A stretch of DNA of 64,000 nt from Thiothrix sp. (GTDB lineage Bacteria > Pseudomonadota > Gammaproteobacteria > Thiotrichales > Thiotrichaceae), in NCBI GenBank assembly GCA_008015155.1, contig SSFA01000023.1, positions 62,001 to 126,000 on the forward strand, read 5' to 3'. Made by a program: the position numbers and the translations under genes. Position 1 is the first letter of the stretch. Each line of letters begins with the position of its first letter. Below, piece by piece: positions 17,645-28,963 of the stretch. The notes beneath the pieces were generated by a model. It had not been told where the DNA came from, did no database searches, and saw only the letters and a program-made list of their open reading frames with translations.

Positions 17645-19846
17645 ATGGAGACTATTAACCTAAGCCGGCGTCACTTCTTCAAAGTGGCTGCAGCGGTAGC
17701 TGGCAGTTTGACTTTAGGGGTGTATTGGACTGCCTCTCATGCAGAAACAGCCCCTCAAAAACCAGCAGGTCCCGGCGAAGCAGGCAGTCCTGAACTAAAA
17801 CAAGGCCTAGCTGATCCGCAAGCTTTTATTCGCATTGATCCTGATAGTACTGTGCATGTAATTGTAAAGCATATGGAAATGGGCCAAGGCAGCCACACGG
17901 GTATAGCTACTTTAATTGCGGATGAAATGGATGCGGACTGGGCACAAATTCGCGCTGAAAACTCCCCAGCTGATGCTTCACGCTATGGGAATATGGCTTT
18001 CGGTGGTATGCAGGGTACTGGTGGCAGTACCAGCATGGCTAATTCGTATCTACAAATGCGCCAAGCTGGTGCGGCTGCTAAATTCATGTTAGTGGGTGCA
18101 GCAGCCACCTTATGGAATCTACCTGCTAATGAAATTACTGTAAAAGCTGGTATCGTGAGTCATCCTTCTGGCAAAACAGCTAAATTTGGTGAATTGGCAG
18201 AAGCTGCACAAAAACAACCCGTTCCCTCCATCGAACAACTCAAACTCAAAACACCTGAACAGTTTATTTATATCGGTAAGCCTGCGCTACAACGTGTTGA
18301 TATTATGGGTAAAGTGAATGGTACAGCGCAGTTCACTCAAGATGTACAGCTACCCGATATGCTCACGGCTGTAGTCGCTCATGCCCCTTTATTTGGTGCC
18401 AGCCTTGCATCAGTTGATGATACAGCCGCCAAAGCGATCAAAGGCGTCAAAGCTGTTGTCAGTTTACCGAATGCAGTCGCAGTACTTGCTAGCGATTTTT
18501 GGTCAGCCAAACAAGGCCGTGACGCGCTTAAAATCACATGGGATGAGAGTAAAGCTTACAAAGCCAATAGTGCTGATCAATTAGCTAGCTACCAAAAAAT
18601 GGCAGAAACCGCCGGTAAAGAAACGACTAAAATCGGCAATCCCGCAGAAGCTTTAGCAAGTGCAGCTACATTAGTAAAGGCTAACTATAGCTTTCCGTAT
18701 TTAGCTCATGCTGCGATGGAGCCACTGAATTGTGTAGTGCATATCACGGATAAAGGCTGTGAGCTTTGGTATGGTGCGCAACTGCAAACCATTGATCAAG
18801 CCAAGGTCAGTGAATTGCTGAAAATAGAGCCTGCTCAAGTTAACATCCATACTCTCTACGCAGGAGGCTCATTTGGGCGGCGTGGTAACCCCATGTCAGA
18901 TTATGTGCTTGAAGCGGTGAAGATTGCTAAGGCTAGTAATCTATCAGTACCGATTAAAATGGTGTGGACACGTGAAGATGATATGAGGGCTGGTCATTAT
19001 CGACCGATGTTTTTCCATAGCCTTCAAGCAGGTTTGGATAAGGATAAGCAGCTGATTGCATGGCAACAGCGTTTAGTAGGCCAATCCATTATGGCAGGCA
19101 CGCCTATGGCCATGATGATCACCGACGGCTATGACCCTGTATCGGTTGAAGGTGCAGGTGAACCCTATGCCATCCCGAATAAACTGGTTGAGCTACACAC
19201 TCCTGAAGATATTCCCGTTCCTGTGCAATGGTGGCGGTCAGTGGGACATACCCATACTGCCTATGCTACTGAATGCTTTATGGATGAAATGGCTAAAGCG
19301 GCGGGTAAAGATCCGGTTGAATTTCGTCGTGGCCTATTAAAAGACTCACCACGTCATCTAGCCGTACTGAACTTAGCAGCCGAAAAAGCGGGTTGGGGTA
19401 GTGAATTGCCTAAAGGTAAAGGGCGTGGCATAGCGGTGGTAGAGTCTTTTAATAGCTATGTGGCTGAAGTAGCTGAAGTCACTGTGAAGGAAGATGGTAG
19501 TTTCACAGTGGATAAAGTGGTGCTGGCAGTTGACTGCGGCCTTGCGGTTAATCCGAGTATGGTTGAAGCACAAATGGTCGGTGGGGTAGGTTTTGCTTTA
19601 TCTGCCGCTTTAGGTGAAAAAATCACTCTCAAAAATGGCCAAGTGGAACAATCCAATTTCCATGACTACACCCCGCTACGCATAGGACAAATGCCAGTGG
19701 TGGAAGTACATATAGTCCCCTCACAAGAAAACCCAAGTGGTGTGGGTGAACCCGGCGTGCCGCCTTTAGCACCTGCGGTGGCAAACGCTTTGTTTGCAGC
19801 CACGGGCAAGCGCCGTTATGAGCTGCCTTTAGGAACTAAAGCCTAA
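17645..19846 (+). CDS. Molybdopterin-binding subunit of a xanthine-dehydrogenase-family hydroxylase (IorB-like), set 2
   Basis: Catalytic subunit of 733 aa. The leader contains [19 protein letters not shown], a twin-arginine-type signal. Landmarks are [34 protein letters not shown] and [12 protein letters not shown] with the catalytic Glu. Its stop overlaps the xdhC-like start by one base, so cofactor insertion is co-expressed with this set rather than with set 1. Aldehyde, xanthine or N-heterocycle substrates are all possible from the family; none is decided by sequence. Confidence 0.92.
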   Translation: METINLSRRHFFKVAAAVAGSLTLGVYWTASHAETAPQKPAGPGEAGSPELKQGLADPQAFIRIDPDSTVHVIVKHMEMGQGSHTGIATLIADEMDADWAQIRAENSPADASRYGNMAFGGMQGTGGSTSMANSYLQMRQAGAAAKFMLVGAAATLWNLPANEITVKAGIVSHPSGKTAKFGELAEAAQKQPVPSIEQLKLKTPEQFIYIGKPALQRVDIMGKVNGTAQFTQDVQLPDMLTAVVAHAPLFGASLASVDDTAAKAIKGVKAVVSLPNAVAVLASDFWSAKQGRDALKITWDESKAYKANSADQLASYQKMAETAGKETTKIGNPAEALASAATLVKANYSFPYLAHAAMEPLNCVVHITDKGCELWYGAQLQTIDQAKVSELLKIEPAQVNIHTLYAGGSFGRRGNPMSDYVLEAVKIAKASNLSVPIKMVWTREDDMRAGHYRPMFFHSLQAGLDKDKQLIAWQQRLVGQSIMAGTPMAMMITDGYDPVSVEGAGEPYAIPNKLVELHTPEDIPVPVQWWRSVGHTHTAYATECFMDEMAKAAGKDPVEFRRGLLKDSPRHLAVLNLAAEKAGWGSELPKGKGRGIAVVESFNSYVAEVAEVTVKEDGSFTVDKVVLAVDCGLAVNPSMVEAQMVGGVGFALSAALGEKITLKNGQVEQSNFHDYTPLRIGQMPVVEVHIVPSQENPSGVGEPGVPPLAPAVANALFAATGKRRYELPLGTKA

Positions 19847-20808
19847 TGGCTCATCTATTGGGTACTGACTTAGAGGTACTCACAAGTGCTCTGCAATTTC
19901 ACCAGCAAGGCTTGCATCCCTTGCTGGTGACAGTCTTAAATACTTGGGGTTCAGCACCACGTCCTGCTGGTTCCCTGCTGGCCATTACCGCCTCAGGCCG
20001 ACATGCAGGTTCGGTGTCGGGTGGTTGTGTCGAAGACGATTTATTTCAACGCTGCCAACAAGGCGAATGGCGAACACTATCTGGCCCAAGCATAATTCGT
20101 TATGGGGTTAGTCAAGATGAGGCTGCTCGCTTTGGCCTACCCTGTGGTGGGCAATTAGAGTTACTGCTAGAACCTATGCATGATCTGCTGCATTGGCAAG
20201 ATCTGCATGAACGCTTACAAGCCGGTGAAGTGCTAGAGCGTCAGTTAAACTTGCAAACTGGTCAAGCTAGCTTAGAACCTTTGCTCAACTCACAAACTTC
20301 AGCCTTCACTTCAACCGCTAGCAGGGTGCGCAAAATCTTCGGCCCACAATGGCGCATCTTATTGATTGGCGCGAATCACTTAGCGCGCTATGTCAGCCAA
20401 TTCGCTCTGGCTTTAGATTATCAAGTGCAAGTCTGTGATCCGCGTGCAGAATATGGCGAAGAATGGGATATACCGCAAGCAGCACTCACTACCATCATGC
20501 CGGATGATGCCGTTTTAGCACTCAAGCATTATCAACGCACGATTATCCTCACCCTCACCCATGATCCGAAATTAGATGATATGGCACTGATGGAGGCACT
20601 CAACACCGATGCCTTTTATATTGGAGCACTCGGCTCTAAACTGTCTAGCGATAAACGTCGTGAGCGCATGCGTTATCTTGGGATTTCGGCAGAAAATATT
20701 AAGCGTTTACATGCGCCCGTTGGTTTAGATATTGGTAGCAGAACCCCTGCTGAGATCGCCATTTCTATCCTAGCTGATATTACTGCACGCCGAAACCGCC
20801 GTGGCTAA
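19846..20808 (+). CDS. XdhC/CoxI-family molybdenum-cofactor maturation protein
   Basis: Protein of 320 aa that, in the family, binds and protects molybdopterin cofactor, drives its sulfuration and helps insert it into molybdenum hydroxylases. The N-terminal XdhC/CoxI domain has TWGSAPRPAGSLLAI and GSVSGGCVEDDLF (residues about 26-66). The C-terminal Rossmann-like domain starts near residue 165 (WRILLIGANHLARYVSQFAL) and includes YIGALGSKLSSDKRRERM. One-base overlap with the upstream subunit and 8-base overlap with mocA show a tight operon. Confidence 0.92.
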   Translation: MAHLLGTDLEVLTSALQFHQQGLHPLLVTVLNTWGSAPRPAGSLLAITASGRHAGSVSGGCVEDDLFQRCQQGEWRTLSGPSIIRYGVSQDEAARFGLPCGGQLELLLEPMHDLLHWQDLHERLQAGEVLERQLNLQTGQASLEPLLNSQTSAFTSTASRVRKIFGPQWRILLIGANHLARYVSQFALALDYQVQVCDPRAEYGEEWDIPQAALTTIMPDDAVLALKHYQRTIILTLTHDPKLDDMALMEALNTDAFYIGALGSKLSSDKRRERMRYLGISAENIKRLHAPVGLDIGSRTPAEIAISILADITARRNRRG

Positions 20809-21430
20809 GCCTTATGGTCAAGAACTAACAGCTATCCTATTGGCAGCGGGGCAAAGTCGCCGTTTTGGTAGCGCTAAATTATTGCATCCACTAGCTGATG
20901 GAACCCCGATTGGCTTAGTAGCAGCACAAAAGCTTCAAGCTGTTTTTGAGCAAGTTCTTGTGGTGGTCAATCCTGATACCCCAATACTGACAGCCTTGTA
21001 TCAAAATTTAGGCTTAAAAGTTGTGGTGAACCCACAGGCGGAGCAAGGTTTAGGTTCTAGCCTAGCCCAGGGCATTGCACACAGTTCTAGCAGCGATGCT
21101 TGGTTGATTTGCTTGGCTGATATGCCTTTTATCCAAATAGAAACCTTCTGCCTGATCGCAGATGCCCTAACAGCGGGAGCAGCAATCGCAGCACCCAGTT
21201 ATCAAGCTAAACGTGGGCATCCGGTAGGCTTTGCAAAACAATTCGAAACTGAACTACTCGAACTCAAGCAAGACCTAGGAGCAAGTCATTTACTAAAGCG
21301 CTACGCTGAACAGGTATTACTGATACCAACTCAAGATGTCGGTATCTTACAAGATATTGATACACCCACCGACTTAGCTCAACTAACCCAGCTGATTCAT
21401 CCAAAAAGTACAAGTGCATCCTTGTTTTAG
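20801..21430 (+). CDS. mocA: Molybdenum cofactor cytidylyltransferase (MocA-like NTP transferase)
   Basis: MobA-like nucleotidyltransferase of 209 aa. It begins ELTAILLAAGQSRRFGSAKL (residues 8-27), the nucleotide-binding signature, followed by LICLADMPFI (metal-binding Asp region) and RGHPVGF. It probably converts molybdopterin-Mo to the MCD form used by xanthine-dehydrogenase-family enzymes. Start is GTG at 20801, overlapping the previous stop. Its placement after xdhC gives a complete maturation pair for set 2, probably serving set 1 too. Confidence 0.88.
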   Translation: MAKPYGQELTAILLAAGQSRRFGSAKLLHPLADGTPIGLVAAQKLQAVFEQVLVVVNPDTPILTALYQNLGLKVVVNPQAEQGLGSSLAQGIAHSSSSDAWLICLADMPFIQIETFCLIADALTAGAAIAAPSYQAKRGHPVGFAKQFETELLELKQDLGASHLLKRYAEQVLLIPTQDVGILQDIDTPTDLAQLTQLIHPKSTSASLF

Positions 21431-21539
21431 GCATGGGTATCGCACCCCAATCCTCCTAAAATAACCCTATCCATCTTTAAACTAGGCAAGCTAAAGTTTT
21501 AAAGATTAGGCGTATTTAGGCATTTGGAGGAGATTTAGC

Positions 21540-22582
21540 ATGAGTAAACCCTTGGTTATTGACTGCCACGGTCATTACACCACCGCGCCCGACGAGCTTG
21601 GCGATTACCGCGAGCAACAGAAAAAAGACGTCAAAGCCGATCCGCTATTTGAGCATGTCAAAGGCATAATTAATATTAGCAATGATCAAATTCGCGATAG
21701 CCTCGAAGGCGCACAACTCAAGCTGCAACGCGAGCGCGGTACGGATGTTGCGATCTTTTCCCCACGTGCTAGTTGGATGGGTCACCACATAGGTAATCAG
21801 TCCACCAGTAAGTACTGGACTGAACATTGCAATGACTTGATTTACCGGATTACCCATCTCTATCCACAAAATTTCATTGGCGCGGCACAACTGCCACAAT
21901 CGCCACTCGCCGATATGCAAGCCAGTGCTAAAGAGCTAGAGCGTTGTGTATTAGAACTCGGCTTTGTCGGTTGTAATTTAAGCCCTGATCCTTCCGGTGG
22001 ACATTGGACTGCACCGCGTCTGGATGATCCTTACTGGTATCCGATTTACGAGAAAATGTGCGAACTCAATGTGCCTGCGATGATTCATGTCAGCGCGTCT
22101 TGCCATCACTGTTTTGATACTACGGGTTCGCATTATTTGGGTGCGGACACCACCGCCTTCCAGCATTACATGATGGCGAAAACCCTGTTTAAAGACTTCC
22201 CGAATCTTAAATTAATCATTCCACATGGCGGTGGTGCAGTACCCTATCACTGGGGGCGTTTCCGTGGCTTGGCGGATATGATGAAGCTGCCGAACTTGAA
22301 TGAAATTATTAAAGATCATCTCTATTTTGACACCTGCGTTTATCATCAAGAAGGCATTGATTTACTGTTTGAAGTCGTGCCCACCGAGAACATTTTATTT
22401 GCCTCCGAAATGATCGGCGCAGTGCGTGGGATTGACCCGCAAACCGGGCACTATTTCGATGACACTAAGCGCTATATCGACAACAGTAAACTCAGTGATG
22501 AGGACAAGCGTAAAGTGTTTGAATTGAACACGCGCGCGGTGTTTCCACGTTTAGATAAGCGCTTAAAAGAGGTGGGTTTATT

Positions 22583-22586
<4 letters not shown>
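21540..22586 (+). CDS. ligJ: 4-oxalomesaconate hydratase
   Basis: Amidohydrolase-superfamily enzyme of 348 aa that hydrates 4-oxalomesaconate to 4-carboxy-4-hydroxy-2-oxoadipate. The start carries the HxH metal motif (IDCHGHYTTAP, residues 8-18). Further metal or substrate histidines appear in MIHVSASCHHCF and IIPHGGGAVPYHWGR. The C-terminal LFASEMIGAVRGIDP is typical of LigJ proteins. GGAGGAG lies just upstream of ATG 21540. It overlaps ligA by 4 bp (ATGA). The product is the substrate of LigK (16195). Confidence 0.93.
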
Positions 22587-23820
<1,234 letters not shown>

Positions 23821-23946
23821 TTTAGTTCGGAGTGAGGTTGAGTGCTGCACTTGACCTCCTGCTAGCGAAAAATCTGGCAACCGCTATTTAATCAACAAAA
23901 AAGCGCTACAATAAAGCCATTTTCCTAAACCTATAAGCCAGCTCTA

Positions 23947-24267
23947 GTGATAAAAGCACTCTTTGTCTGTTCCCAAAACCGTCTGCGCAGCCCTACCGCA
24001 GAACAAGTCTTTTCAGAATACGAAAGCATTGAATGTGCATCTGCTGGTGTGGATAGCTCGGCTAATGTACCGCTTGATCCTGAACTGATTGAATGGGCAG
24101 ATGTTATTTTCGTGATGGAACGCGCTCACCGAAATAAAATAACGAAGAAATTTAAGCCTTATTTAAAAAATAAACGCCTGATCGTGTTGGACATTCCCGA
24201 TGAATATGACTATATGGATCCGCTGCTTATTCAATTACTGAAAGCAAAGGTTACACGATTTCTTTAA
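23947..24267 (+). CDS. Small low-molecular-weight protein-tyrosine-phosphatase-like protein (copy 2)
   Basis: Paralogue (106 aa) of the 5379-5714 gene. It shares the CX5RS loop CSQNRLRSPTAEQ, then VPLDPELIEWADVIFVMER and PDEYDYMDP. Identity is high across most of the length, including at the DNA level in the loop region, so the duplication looks fairly recent. Start is GTG at 23947. Phosphatase function is inferred. Confidence 0.7.
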   Translation: MIKALFVCSQNRLRSPTAEQVFSEYESIECASAGVDSSANVPLDPELIEWADVIFVMERAHRNKITKKFKPYLKNKRLIVLDIPDEYDYMDPLLIQLLKAKVTRFL

Positions 24268-24292
24268 TTACAAAATAGTAGTGCGTAACTTT

Positions 24293-24799
24293 ATGATCAC
24301 TGTTCTTCCCCTAGCCGAAACACATTTTGATGAGTTGTACCACGTGTTAGATACCGTAGCACGTGAACAGCGGTTTCTGGCATTGACTCAGGCTCCATCC
24401 AAAGAAAACACCTTCGCTTTCTATCGCAGTGTGCTCAAAGACGGGCAATGTCATGTAGCGATGCAAAACGGGAAAGTAGTGGGTTGGTGCGACATTTTGC
24501 CTAGCTTTGGCGAAGCACGCCAACATGTAGGCACACTAGGGATTGGTTTATTGCCTAGCGCACGGCATCAAGGTATTGGTCGCCAACTCATGCAGGCGGC
24601 TATTGAAACTGCTTGGAATCGCGGACTTACCCGTATCGAGCTAACCGTGCGCGAAGACAATCATAATGCTAAACAGCTTTATGAACAGTTTAGATTTGAA
24701 ACAGAAGGCTTAAGGCGCAATTCTATGCTGATCGATGGGCAATATTTCCATTGCTATGCGATGGCTTTGCTTAGAAATGAAAATTTAGTTTGTAAATGA
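24293..24799 (+). CDS. GNAT-family N-acetyltransferase
   Basis: Acetyl-CoA-dependent acyltransferase of about 168 aa. The acetyl-CoA-binding motif A reads LGIGLLPSARHQGIGRQLMQ (Q/RxxGxG) near residue 85, followed by the ELTVREDNHNAKQLYEQFRF motif-B region. This form is close to RimI/phosphinothricin-type GNATs, but the acceptor cannot be predicted. An upstream GTG (24281) is an alternative start. It lies 25 bp after the phosphatase-like gene and may be co-transcribed. Confidence 0.83.
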   Translation: MITVLPLAETHFDELYHVLDTVAREQRFLALTQAPSKENTFAFYRSVLKDGQCHVAMQNGKVVGWCDILPSFGEARQHVGTLGIGLLPSARHQGIGRQLMQAAIETAWNRGLTRIELTVREDNHNAKQLYEQFRFETEGLRRNSMLIDGQYFHCYAMALLRNENLVCK

Positions 24800-24808
24800 T
24801 TCAATAGA

Positions 24809-25396
24809 CTAAGCGCCTATTAAATACTGGTGATTACGCACCGCCCCCGCTAAACCACCTTGAGTCAAAACCTTGCCCAAAAGCACCACATCATACGCTT
24901 CACGCATTTGACGTGCGCACTGCTCAGCACTCATCTTACCTTCACCTGTACCTAGGCCCGAACAAACCAAGGAGTTAATGCGTGGCTTGTGTGTATTGAA
25001 TTTTTGCACTTCCACCAATATTGCTTTAAAGGCCAAAAATGCATTAGCCGTATTCGATACATCCATTGGCACACGCATAGTAGGAGCTGAAATCAGATAG
25101 GGAAATTGACTCACACCGGTTTCCACAATCAAAGCATGACCAACGGGTAATTCTCCATAAAACTCATCCAAAAGCTTTTGCCGCACTTTTCCCTCAATGT
25201 CCCAGCCCAGTTGTTGCGAGATTTTTAAATCTAAGCCACCGTCCATATAACCAAAACTATTCGCGGGACTGACTAAAGCATCAGCCTCTTGCGCTAAAAT
25301 ATCGCCATCAATAACTTCCACATTTGCGCAATCGGCAAATTGCTTTTTCCACGCGTAAAATAAATCTAAATGAAACGCGACTAACTTAATTAACAA
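24809..25396 (-). CDS. Macro-domain protein
   Basis: Protein of 195 aa with an ADP-ribose-binding macro domain. VEVIDGDILAQEADALVSPAN (about residues 26-46) is the first loop, with the Asn and the following GYMDGGLD making the substrate contact. SLVCSGLGTGEGKMSAEQCARQM is the second loop. It probably binds or hydrolyses ADP-ribose derivatives. It may be unrelated to the Arr transferase 18 kb away. Convergent with the GNAT gene (9-bp gap). Confidence 0.85.
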   Translation of the reverse strand: MLIKLVAFHLDLFYAWKKQFADCANVEVIDGDILAQEADALVSPANSFGYMDGGLDLKISQQLGWDIEGKVRQKLLDEFYGELPVGHALIVETGVSQFPYLISAPTMRVPMDVSNTANAFLAFKAILVEVQKFNTHKPRINSLVCSGLGTGEGKMSAEQCARQMREAYDVVLLGKVLTQGGLAGAVRNHQYLIGA

Positions 25397-25483
25397 AACC
25401 CTAGTTCCCCATTTTTACTAATTAGCCATGGTTTTTACCTGCCTAAGTACTTAGACCTAAGCAAGTATTCCTTTAACACACGC

Positions 25484-26212
25484 CTACTTCACCGTCACCT
25501 TCAAAGTATAACTGCCCTTCCACGGATCAGCTTTCATACACTCACTGACTTTAATCAGGTAAGTGCCCGCCAAGGTAGGGGAAACACGTTTGTTATTATT
25601 ACAAGATAAATCCGCATCGCTCGCATCAGCACCTTTCGGGTCGGTAATCCAGATTGTGGTGCGGCGATTACCGGTATTCACTTGCTCGACGTTCATCGTT
25701 TGCCCCTTACGCACCGCAATACTATAAGTTTGTTGGCTGTCAAAGCCCGTAAAATTACCTGTGACGGTAGCAGTGACCGCACCTCTGGCAAATTTAATCG
25801 GTATTACTTTAGCAGGCTTCGCGACCGCTTTTTCAGTCACGCAAATCTTGGCATTTTTCCCAATCCAGCAAGAGCCTTGATGTTTGAAATCTTCACCTAA
25901 TAAGCTATGCGCGTGCGAACTCAGCAGGCTTTCATTCCACGATGCACCCGCAAGCCCAGCGTCCAGCACATTTAAATAGACAAAATACTTATTGCCCATC
26001 AAACGAAACGAGCCATCCGGATCAAGATCGTACATGCAAGTCCCGTTTAAATAGGTTTTACCCTTGACTTGCAATTCGCAGTTTACTTCGCGCCCCGCTG
26101 CACCTTTGCGCCAATCGGTTCCCGTGGTACTCGCCGCTGCGGTATTCAGCATGAGATTCAAAGCGGTCATTAAAGCCATGCCAATCAAGCTAGTTTTCAA
26201 GTAAGTTTTCAT
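25484..26212 (-). CDS. Secreted protein with C-terminal PliG-like (g-type lysozyme inhibitor) domain
   Basis: Exported protein of 242 aa with a Sec signal peptide (about residues 1-27, ending TAAAS). The middle part (residues 30-130) is cysteine-containing and unrecognised. The C-terminal part has RGAVTATVTGNFTGF, TYSIAVRKGQTMNVEQVN and AGTYLIKVSEC, which follow the layout of E. coli PliG (RKG..., YxFYAKKGQKVxV, GxYxLRV). PliG-like domains can inhibit lysozymes or serve as pre-peptidase-like folds. Function here is inferred from pattern only. Confidence 0.6.
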   Translation of the reverse strand: MKTYLKTSLIGMALMTALNLMLNTAAASTTGTDWRKGAAGREVNCELQVKGKTYLNGTCMYDLDPDGSFRLMGNKYFVYLNVLDAGLAGASWNESLLSSHAHSLLGEDFKHQGSCWIGKNAKICVTEKAVAKPAKVIPIKFARGAVTATVTGNFTGFDSQQTYSIAVRKGQTMNVEQVNTGNRRTTIWITDPKGADASDADLSCNNNKRVSPTLAGTYLIKVSECMKADPWKGSYTLKVTVK

Positions 26213-26362
26213 GAATCACACTCCAGCCCCTCGCAATGGGCCTCTGTCAATAGTACAAACCACACTACACCCAATTGCCATGCAATTATAGCGCCGCGCG
26301 CATGAGCTTGATTCATAGCCATTCACGGTTTGTACTTTTTCTATGAAATCCTAGCCAGCAGA

Positions 26363-27439
26363 TCATGACCTCAATCGCACCCCGCAAGACTCGCGCACAA
26401 TCAACTCCACTGGTTCGGAATACTGCTTAGGCGCTGGATGATTGTGCTCATCCGCGTTTAATTGTTCCATCAAGAGTTGCATCGCCAAAACCCCATGTCT
26501 CACAGGGTCAGAACGTACCGTGGTTAAAGGTGGAGTGGCATAAGCGGCTAAGGGAATATCGTCGTAACCCACCACTGCAACATCTTCAGGAATGCGTAAA
26601 CCAGCCTCACGCAGGGCGCGCATTGCCCCAAATGCGAGAGTGTCATTGCCTGCAAACAGTGCGGTAAACGACAAATCGCGTTTTAAGATAGTCTGCATCG
26701 CCTCATAGCCACTTTGCGCACTCAAATCACCATAAGCAAATAAATCATCGACTTGCTGGCAACCCGCTTGTGTTGTGTATTCGCGCCATGCTTGATAGCG
26801 GTCATTCACCGCCAAATACTCATTCGAGGCAAAACCAATATGCGCAATATCTTTGTGACCTAAACCAACGAGGTGCTGCATGAGTAGCACGCTCGCTTCA
26901 TAGGTATTATTACCCATAGTGCAAAACGCTTCTAACTCAGGCTGGCCGTGTCCAAACGTCACCAGCGGAATATTCGCTTCCGCCAGCGCTTGTAAATAGG
27001 GGTATTCCTCGAGGCGCAGGTTACAGACGATTAAACCATCAATATGCCGCCCCTTAACGAGGTTCACAAAGCCACCGGGCGCACAGCCTTCGTCTTCATT
27101 CGACTCAATTAACAGTTTTAAACCATAGCGGTGGCATTGTTCATTCACACTTGCCACCAACTGTGCCAAGAACACATCAACATATAAATGGCTTAATTTG
27201 GGAATCACCAAACCAATGGTTTCCGTGCTACCACGTGCTAACTTTTGTGCGGCTGCATTCGGCGTATAACCGAGGCTTGCCGCTGCTTCTAACACCCGTT
27301 GGCGCGTCGCTTCACTAATCGCCATGCCTTGGCGATTGTTTAATACAAACGAAACCGTAGTACGCGACACCCCCGCTAATTTAGCAACATCTTGGCTGGT
27401 TGCTGCTTGGGTAATCGCCGTTGAAGCGACTCGATTCAT
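26363..27439 (-). CDS. LacI-family transcriptional regulator of the alpha-galactoside operon
   Basis: Regulator of 358 aa. The N-terminal LacI helix-turn-helix and hinge read SQDVAKLAGVSRTTVSFVLN (residues about 15-34) and ATRQRVLEAAASLGYTPN. The rest is a periplasmic-binding-protein-like effector domain (TIGLVIPKLSHLYVDVFLAQ through VVGYDDIPLAAYATPPLTTVR). It is the last gene of the operon, 17 bp after the GH4 gene. Its likely operator is the palindrome at 32172-32187 overlapping the operon promoter, with a galactoside as inducer (inference). Confidence 0.92.
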   Translation of the reverse strand: MNRVASTAITQAATSQDVAKLAGVSRTTVSFVLNNRQGMAISEATRQRVLEAAASLGYTPNAAAQKLARGSTETIGLVIPKLSHLYVDVFLAQLVASVNEQCHRYGLKLLIESNEDEGCAPGGFVNLVKGRHIDGLIVCNLRLEEYPYLQALAEANIPLVTFGHGQPELEAFCTMGNNTYEASVLLMQHLVGLGHKDIAHIGFASNEYLAVNDRYQAWREYTTQAGCQQVDDLFAYGDLSAQSGYEAMQTILKRDLSFTALFAGNDTLAFGAMRALREAGLRIPEDVAVVGYDDIPLAAYATPPLTTVRSDPVRHGVLAMQLLMEQLNADEHNHPAPKQYSEPVELIVRESCGVRLRS

Positions 27440-27456
27440 GATTCTCCAAAAGCGAT

Positions 27457-28857
27457 TTACTGGCGCAAAAAGGCTGGCAAATAATCGCTGTGCGCTGCTA
27501 ATAACTCATCCACCATAGCACGGATTTGTTGCAAGTCCAAAACCGCCGAGGTATGAGGATCGAGCATGGCCGCATGATAAACATGCTCACGATTTTCTGT
27601 CGCCAAGGCTTCTACTACCAACTCTTGCACGTTCACATTAGTGCGCATTAAAGCAGCCAGTTGCACCGGCAATTTCCCAACCCGCGTGGGCTGCACACCA
27701 TTTTTATCGACTAAACAAGCCACTTCTGCCGCACAACCTTGCGGCAAGTTATCAATCAAGTGCTCATTTAATACATTGCCATGAATCACGCGCGGCTGCC
27801 CTGTCACCATCGAATGAATAATGGAGCTGCCAAACTCGACCGAACGACGCACTTCATGTAAGCCGTCGAGTAAATGAGCTGCATTGCCAATTTCGCGTGG
27901 CATGACCTTGATGCCAGCGGCACGTAATTCATTTAACAGTTGCGCCGATTGTTGCGAGTTTGGCTGGTTAAGCTCTTTTTCAATATAAGGCCACGCATGT
28001 TCAAACACTTGGCAGCGCCCCATGTATTCATCGAGCGGAATATTATATTTTTCAATCAGATCAGCGCGCCCTTGCTTAATGAACCACGGCACATATTCAC
28101 TAAAATGCTCACTTGATTCGGTGGCGAAATAACCAAGCTGATGCATCATTTCATAGCGCACCCGATTCCAATCGGGCATGTGATTATCGCGGTAAATAGC
28201 TTGTAAGCGTGGGTATAAATCCTGCCCCTGATGCTCAAATTTCAGGAAGAAAGCCATGTGATTAATGCCCGCGCATTCAAAATCAATTTCTTGCTCAGGA
28301 ATCCCTAAATCGGTGGCGAGTTCGTGGCGCGTGTGCTGCACGCTATGACATAAACCCACCGTAGGCACACGCTTAGACGCTTTATTCAAAGCCCAAGTAA
28401 TCATTGCCATCGGGTTGACGTAATTCAGATGGATCGCATGGTTGGCGCACAGTTCGTCCATATCCTGTTGCATGGCTTGCATCACGGGGATGGTACGCAA
28501 AGCACGCATGATGCCACCAATCCCCAAAGTGTCACCGATGGTTTGCTCAAGACCGTATTTTTTGGGAATCTCAAAATCGCGCACTGTCCCTGGTTTATAG
28601 CCTGCCACTTGAATGGTGTTTAATACAAATTGTGCACCCTCCAAAGCAGCACGTCGATTGGTGGAAATAGTAATTTTAGGTTTAGCGCCGACCGCTTCAG
28701 CCACGCGCTGCGCCACCATGCCAGACAGGGTTAAGCGGTGCTCATCAATATCATGTAAAGCAATTTCTGCTTCGGCCAGCTCAGGGAATGACAAAATATC
28801 GCCGACTAGATTACGGGTGAAAACCGTGCTGCCTGCGCCAATTAAAGTAATCTTCAC
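27457..28857 (-). CDS. melA: Alpha-galactosidase, glycoside hydrolase family 4
   Basis: NAD+- and Mn2+-dependent GH4 enzyme of 466 aa. The N-terminal Rossmann motif is LIGAGSTVFTRNLVGDIL. GLCHSVQ supplies the metal-binding Cys near residue 175 (the CHS-type motif separates alpha-galactosidases/glucuronidases from phospho-glucosidases), followed by AGINHMAFF with a metal-binding His. It hydrolyses melibiose- or raffinose-type sugars in the cytoplasm. Located between the binding protein and lacI; a hairpin at 28926-28951 separates it from the binding-protein gene. Confidence 0.88.
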   Translation of the reverse strand: MKITLIGAGSTVFTRNLVGDILSFPELAEAEIALHDIDEHRLTLSGMVAQRVAEAVGAKPKITISTNRRAALEGAQFVLNTIQVAGYKPGTVRDFEIPKKYGLEQTIGDTLGIGGIMRALRTIPVMQAMQQDMDELCANHAIHLNYVNPMAMITWALNKASKRVPTVGLCHSVQHTRHELATDLGIPEQEIDFECAGINHMAFFLKFEHQGQDLYPRLQAIYRDNHMPDWNRVRYEMMHQLGYFATESSEHFSEYVPWFIKQGRADLIEKYNIPLDEYMGRCQVFEHAWPYIEKELNQPNSQQSAQLLNELRAAGIKVMPREIGNAAHLLDGLHEVRRSVEFGSSIIHSMVTGQPRVIHGNVLNEHLIDNLPQGCAAEVACLVDKNGVQPTRVGKLPVQLAALMRTNVNVQELVVEALATENREHVYHAAMLDPHTSAVLDLQQIRAMVDELLAAHSDYLPAFLRQ

Positions 28858-28925
28858 GGTGCTTGTTCCTTTATTTTTGATTCACTCGCAAGTCCCGCGC
28901 TTGCCTAAAGAAAGTTCTGCTTGCA

Positions 28926-28951
28926 TGGGGCAGCTACGGGAGACTGCCCCA
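28926..28951 (-). terminator. Intercistronic hairpin after the sugar-binding protein gene
   Basis: Perfect 8-bp arms TGGGGCAG and CTGCCCCA enclose a 10-nt loop. There is no T-run. It sits between the binding-protein and melA genes, a usual place for a structure that protects or partly ends the binding-protein mRNA so that it is made in excess. Confidence 0.55.
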
Positions 28952-28963
28952 ATACGATTTCAG

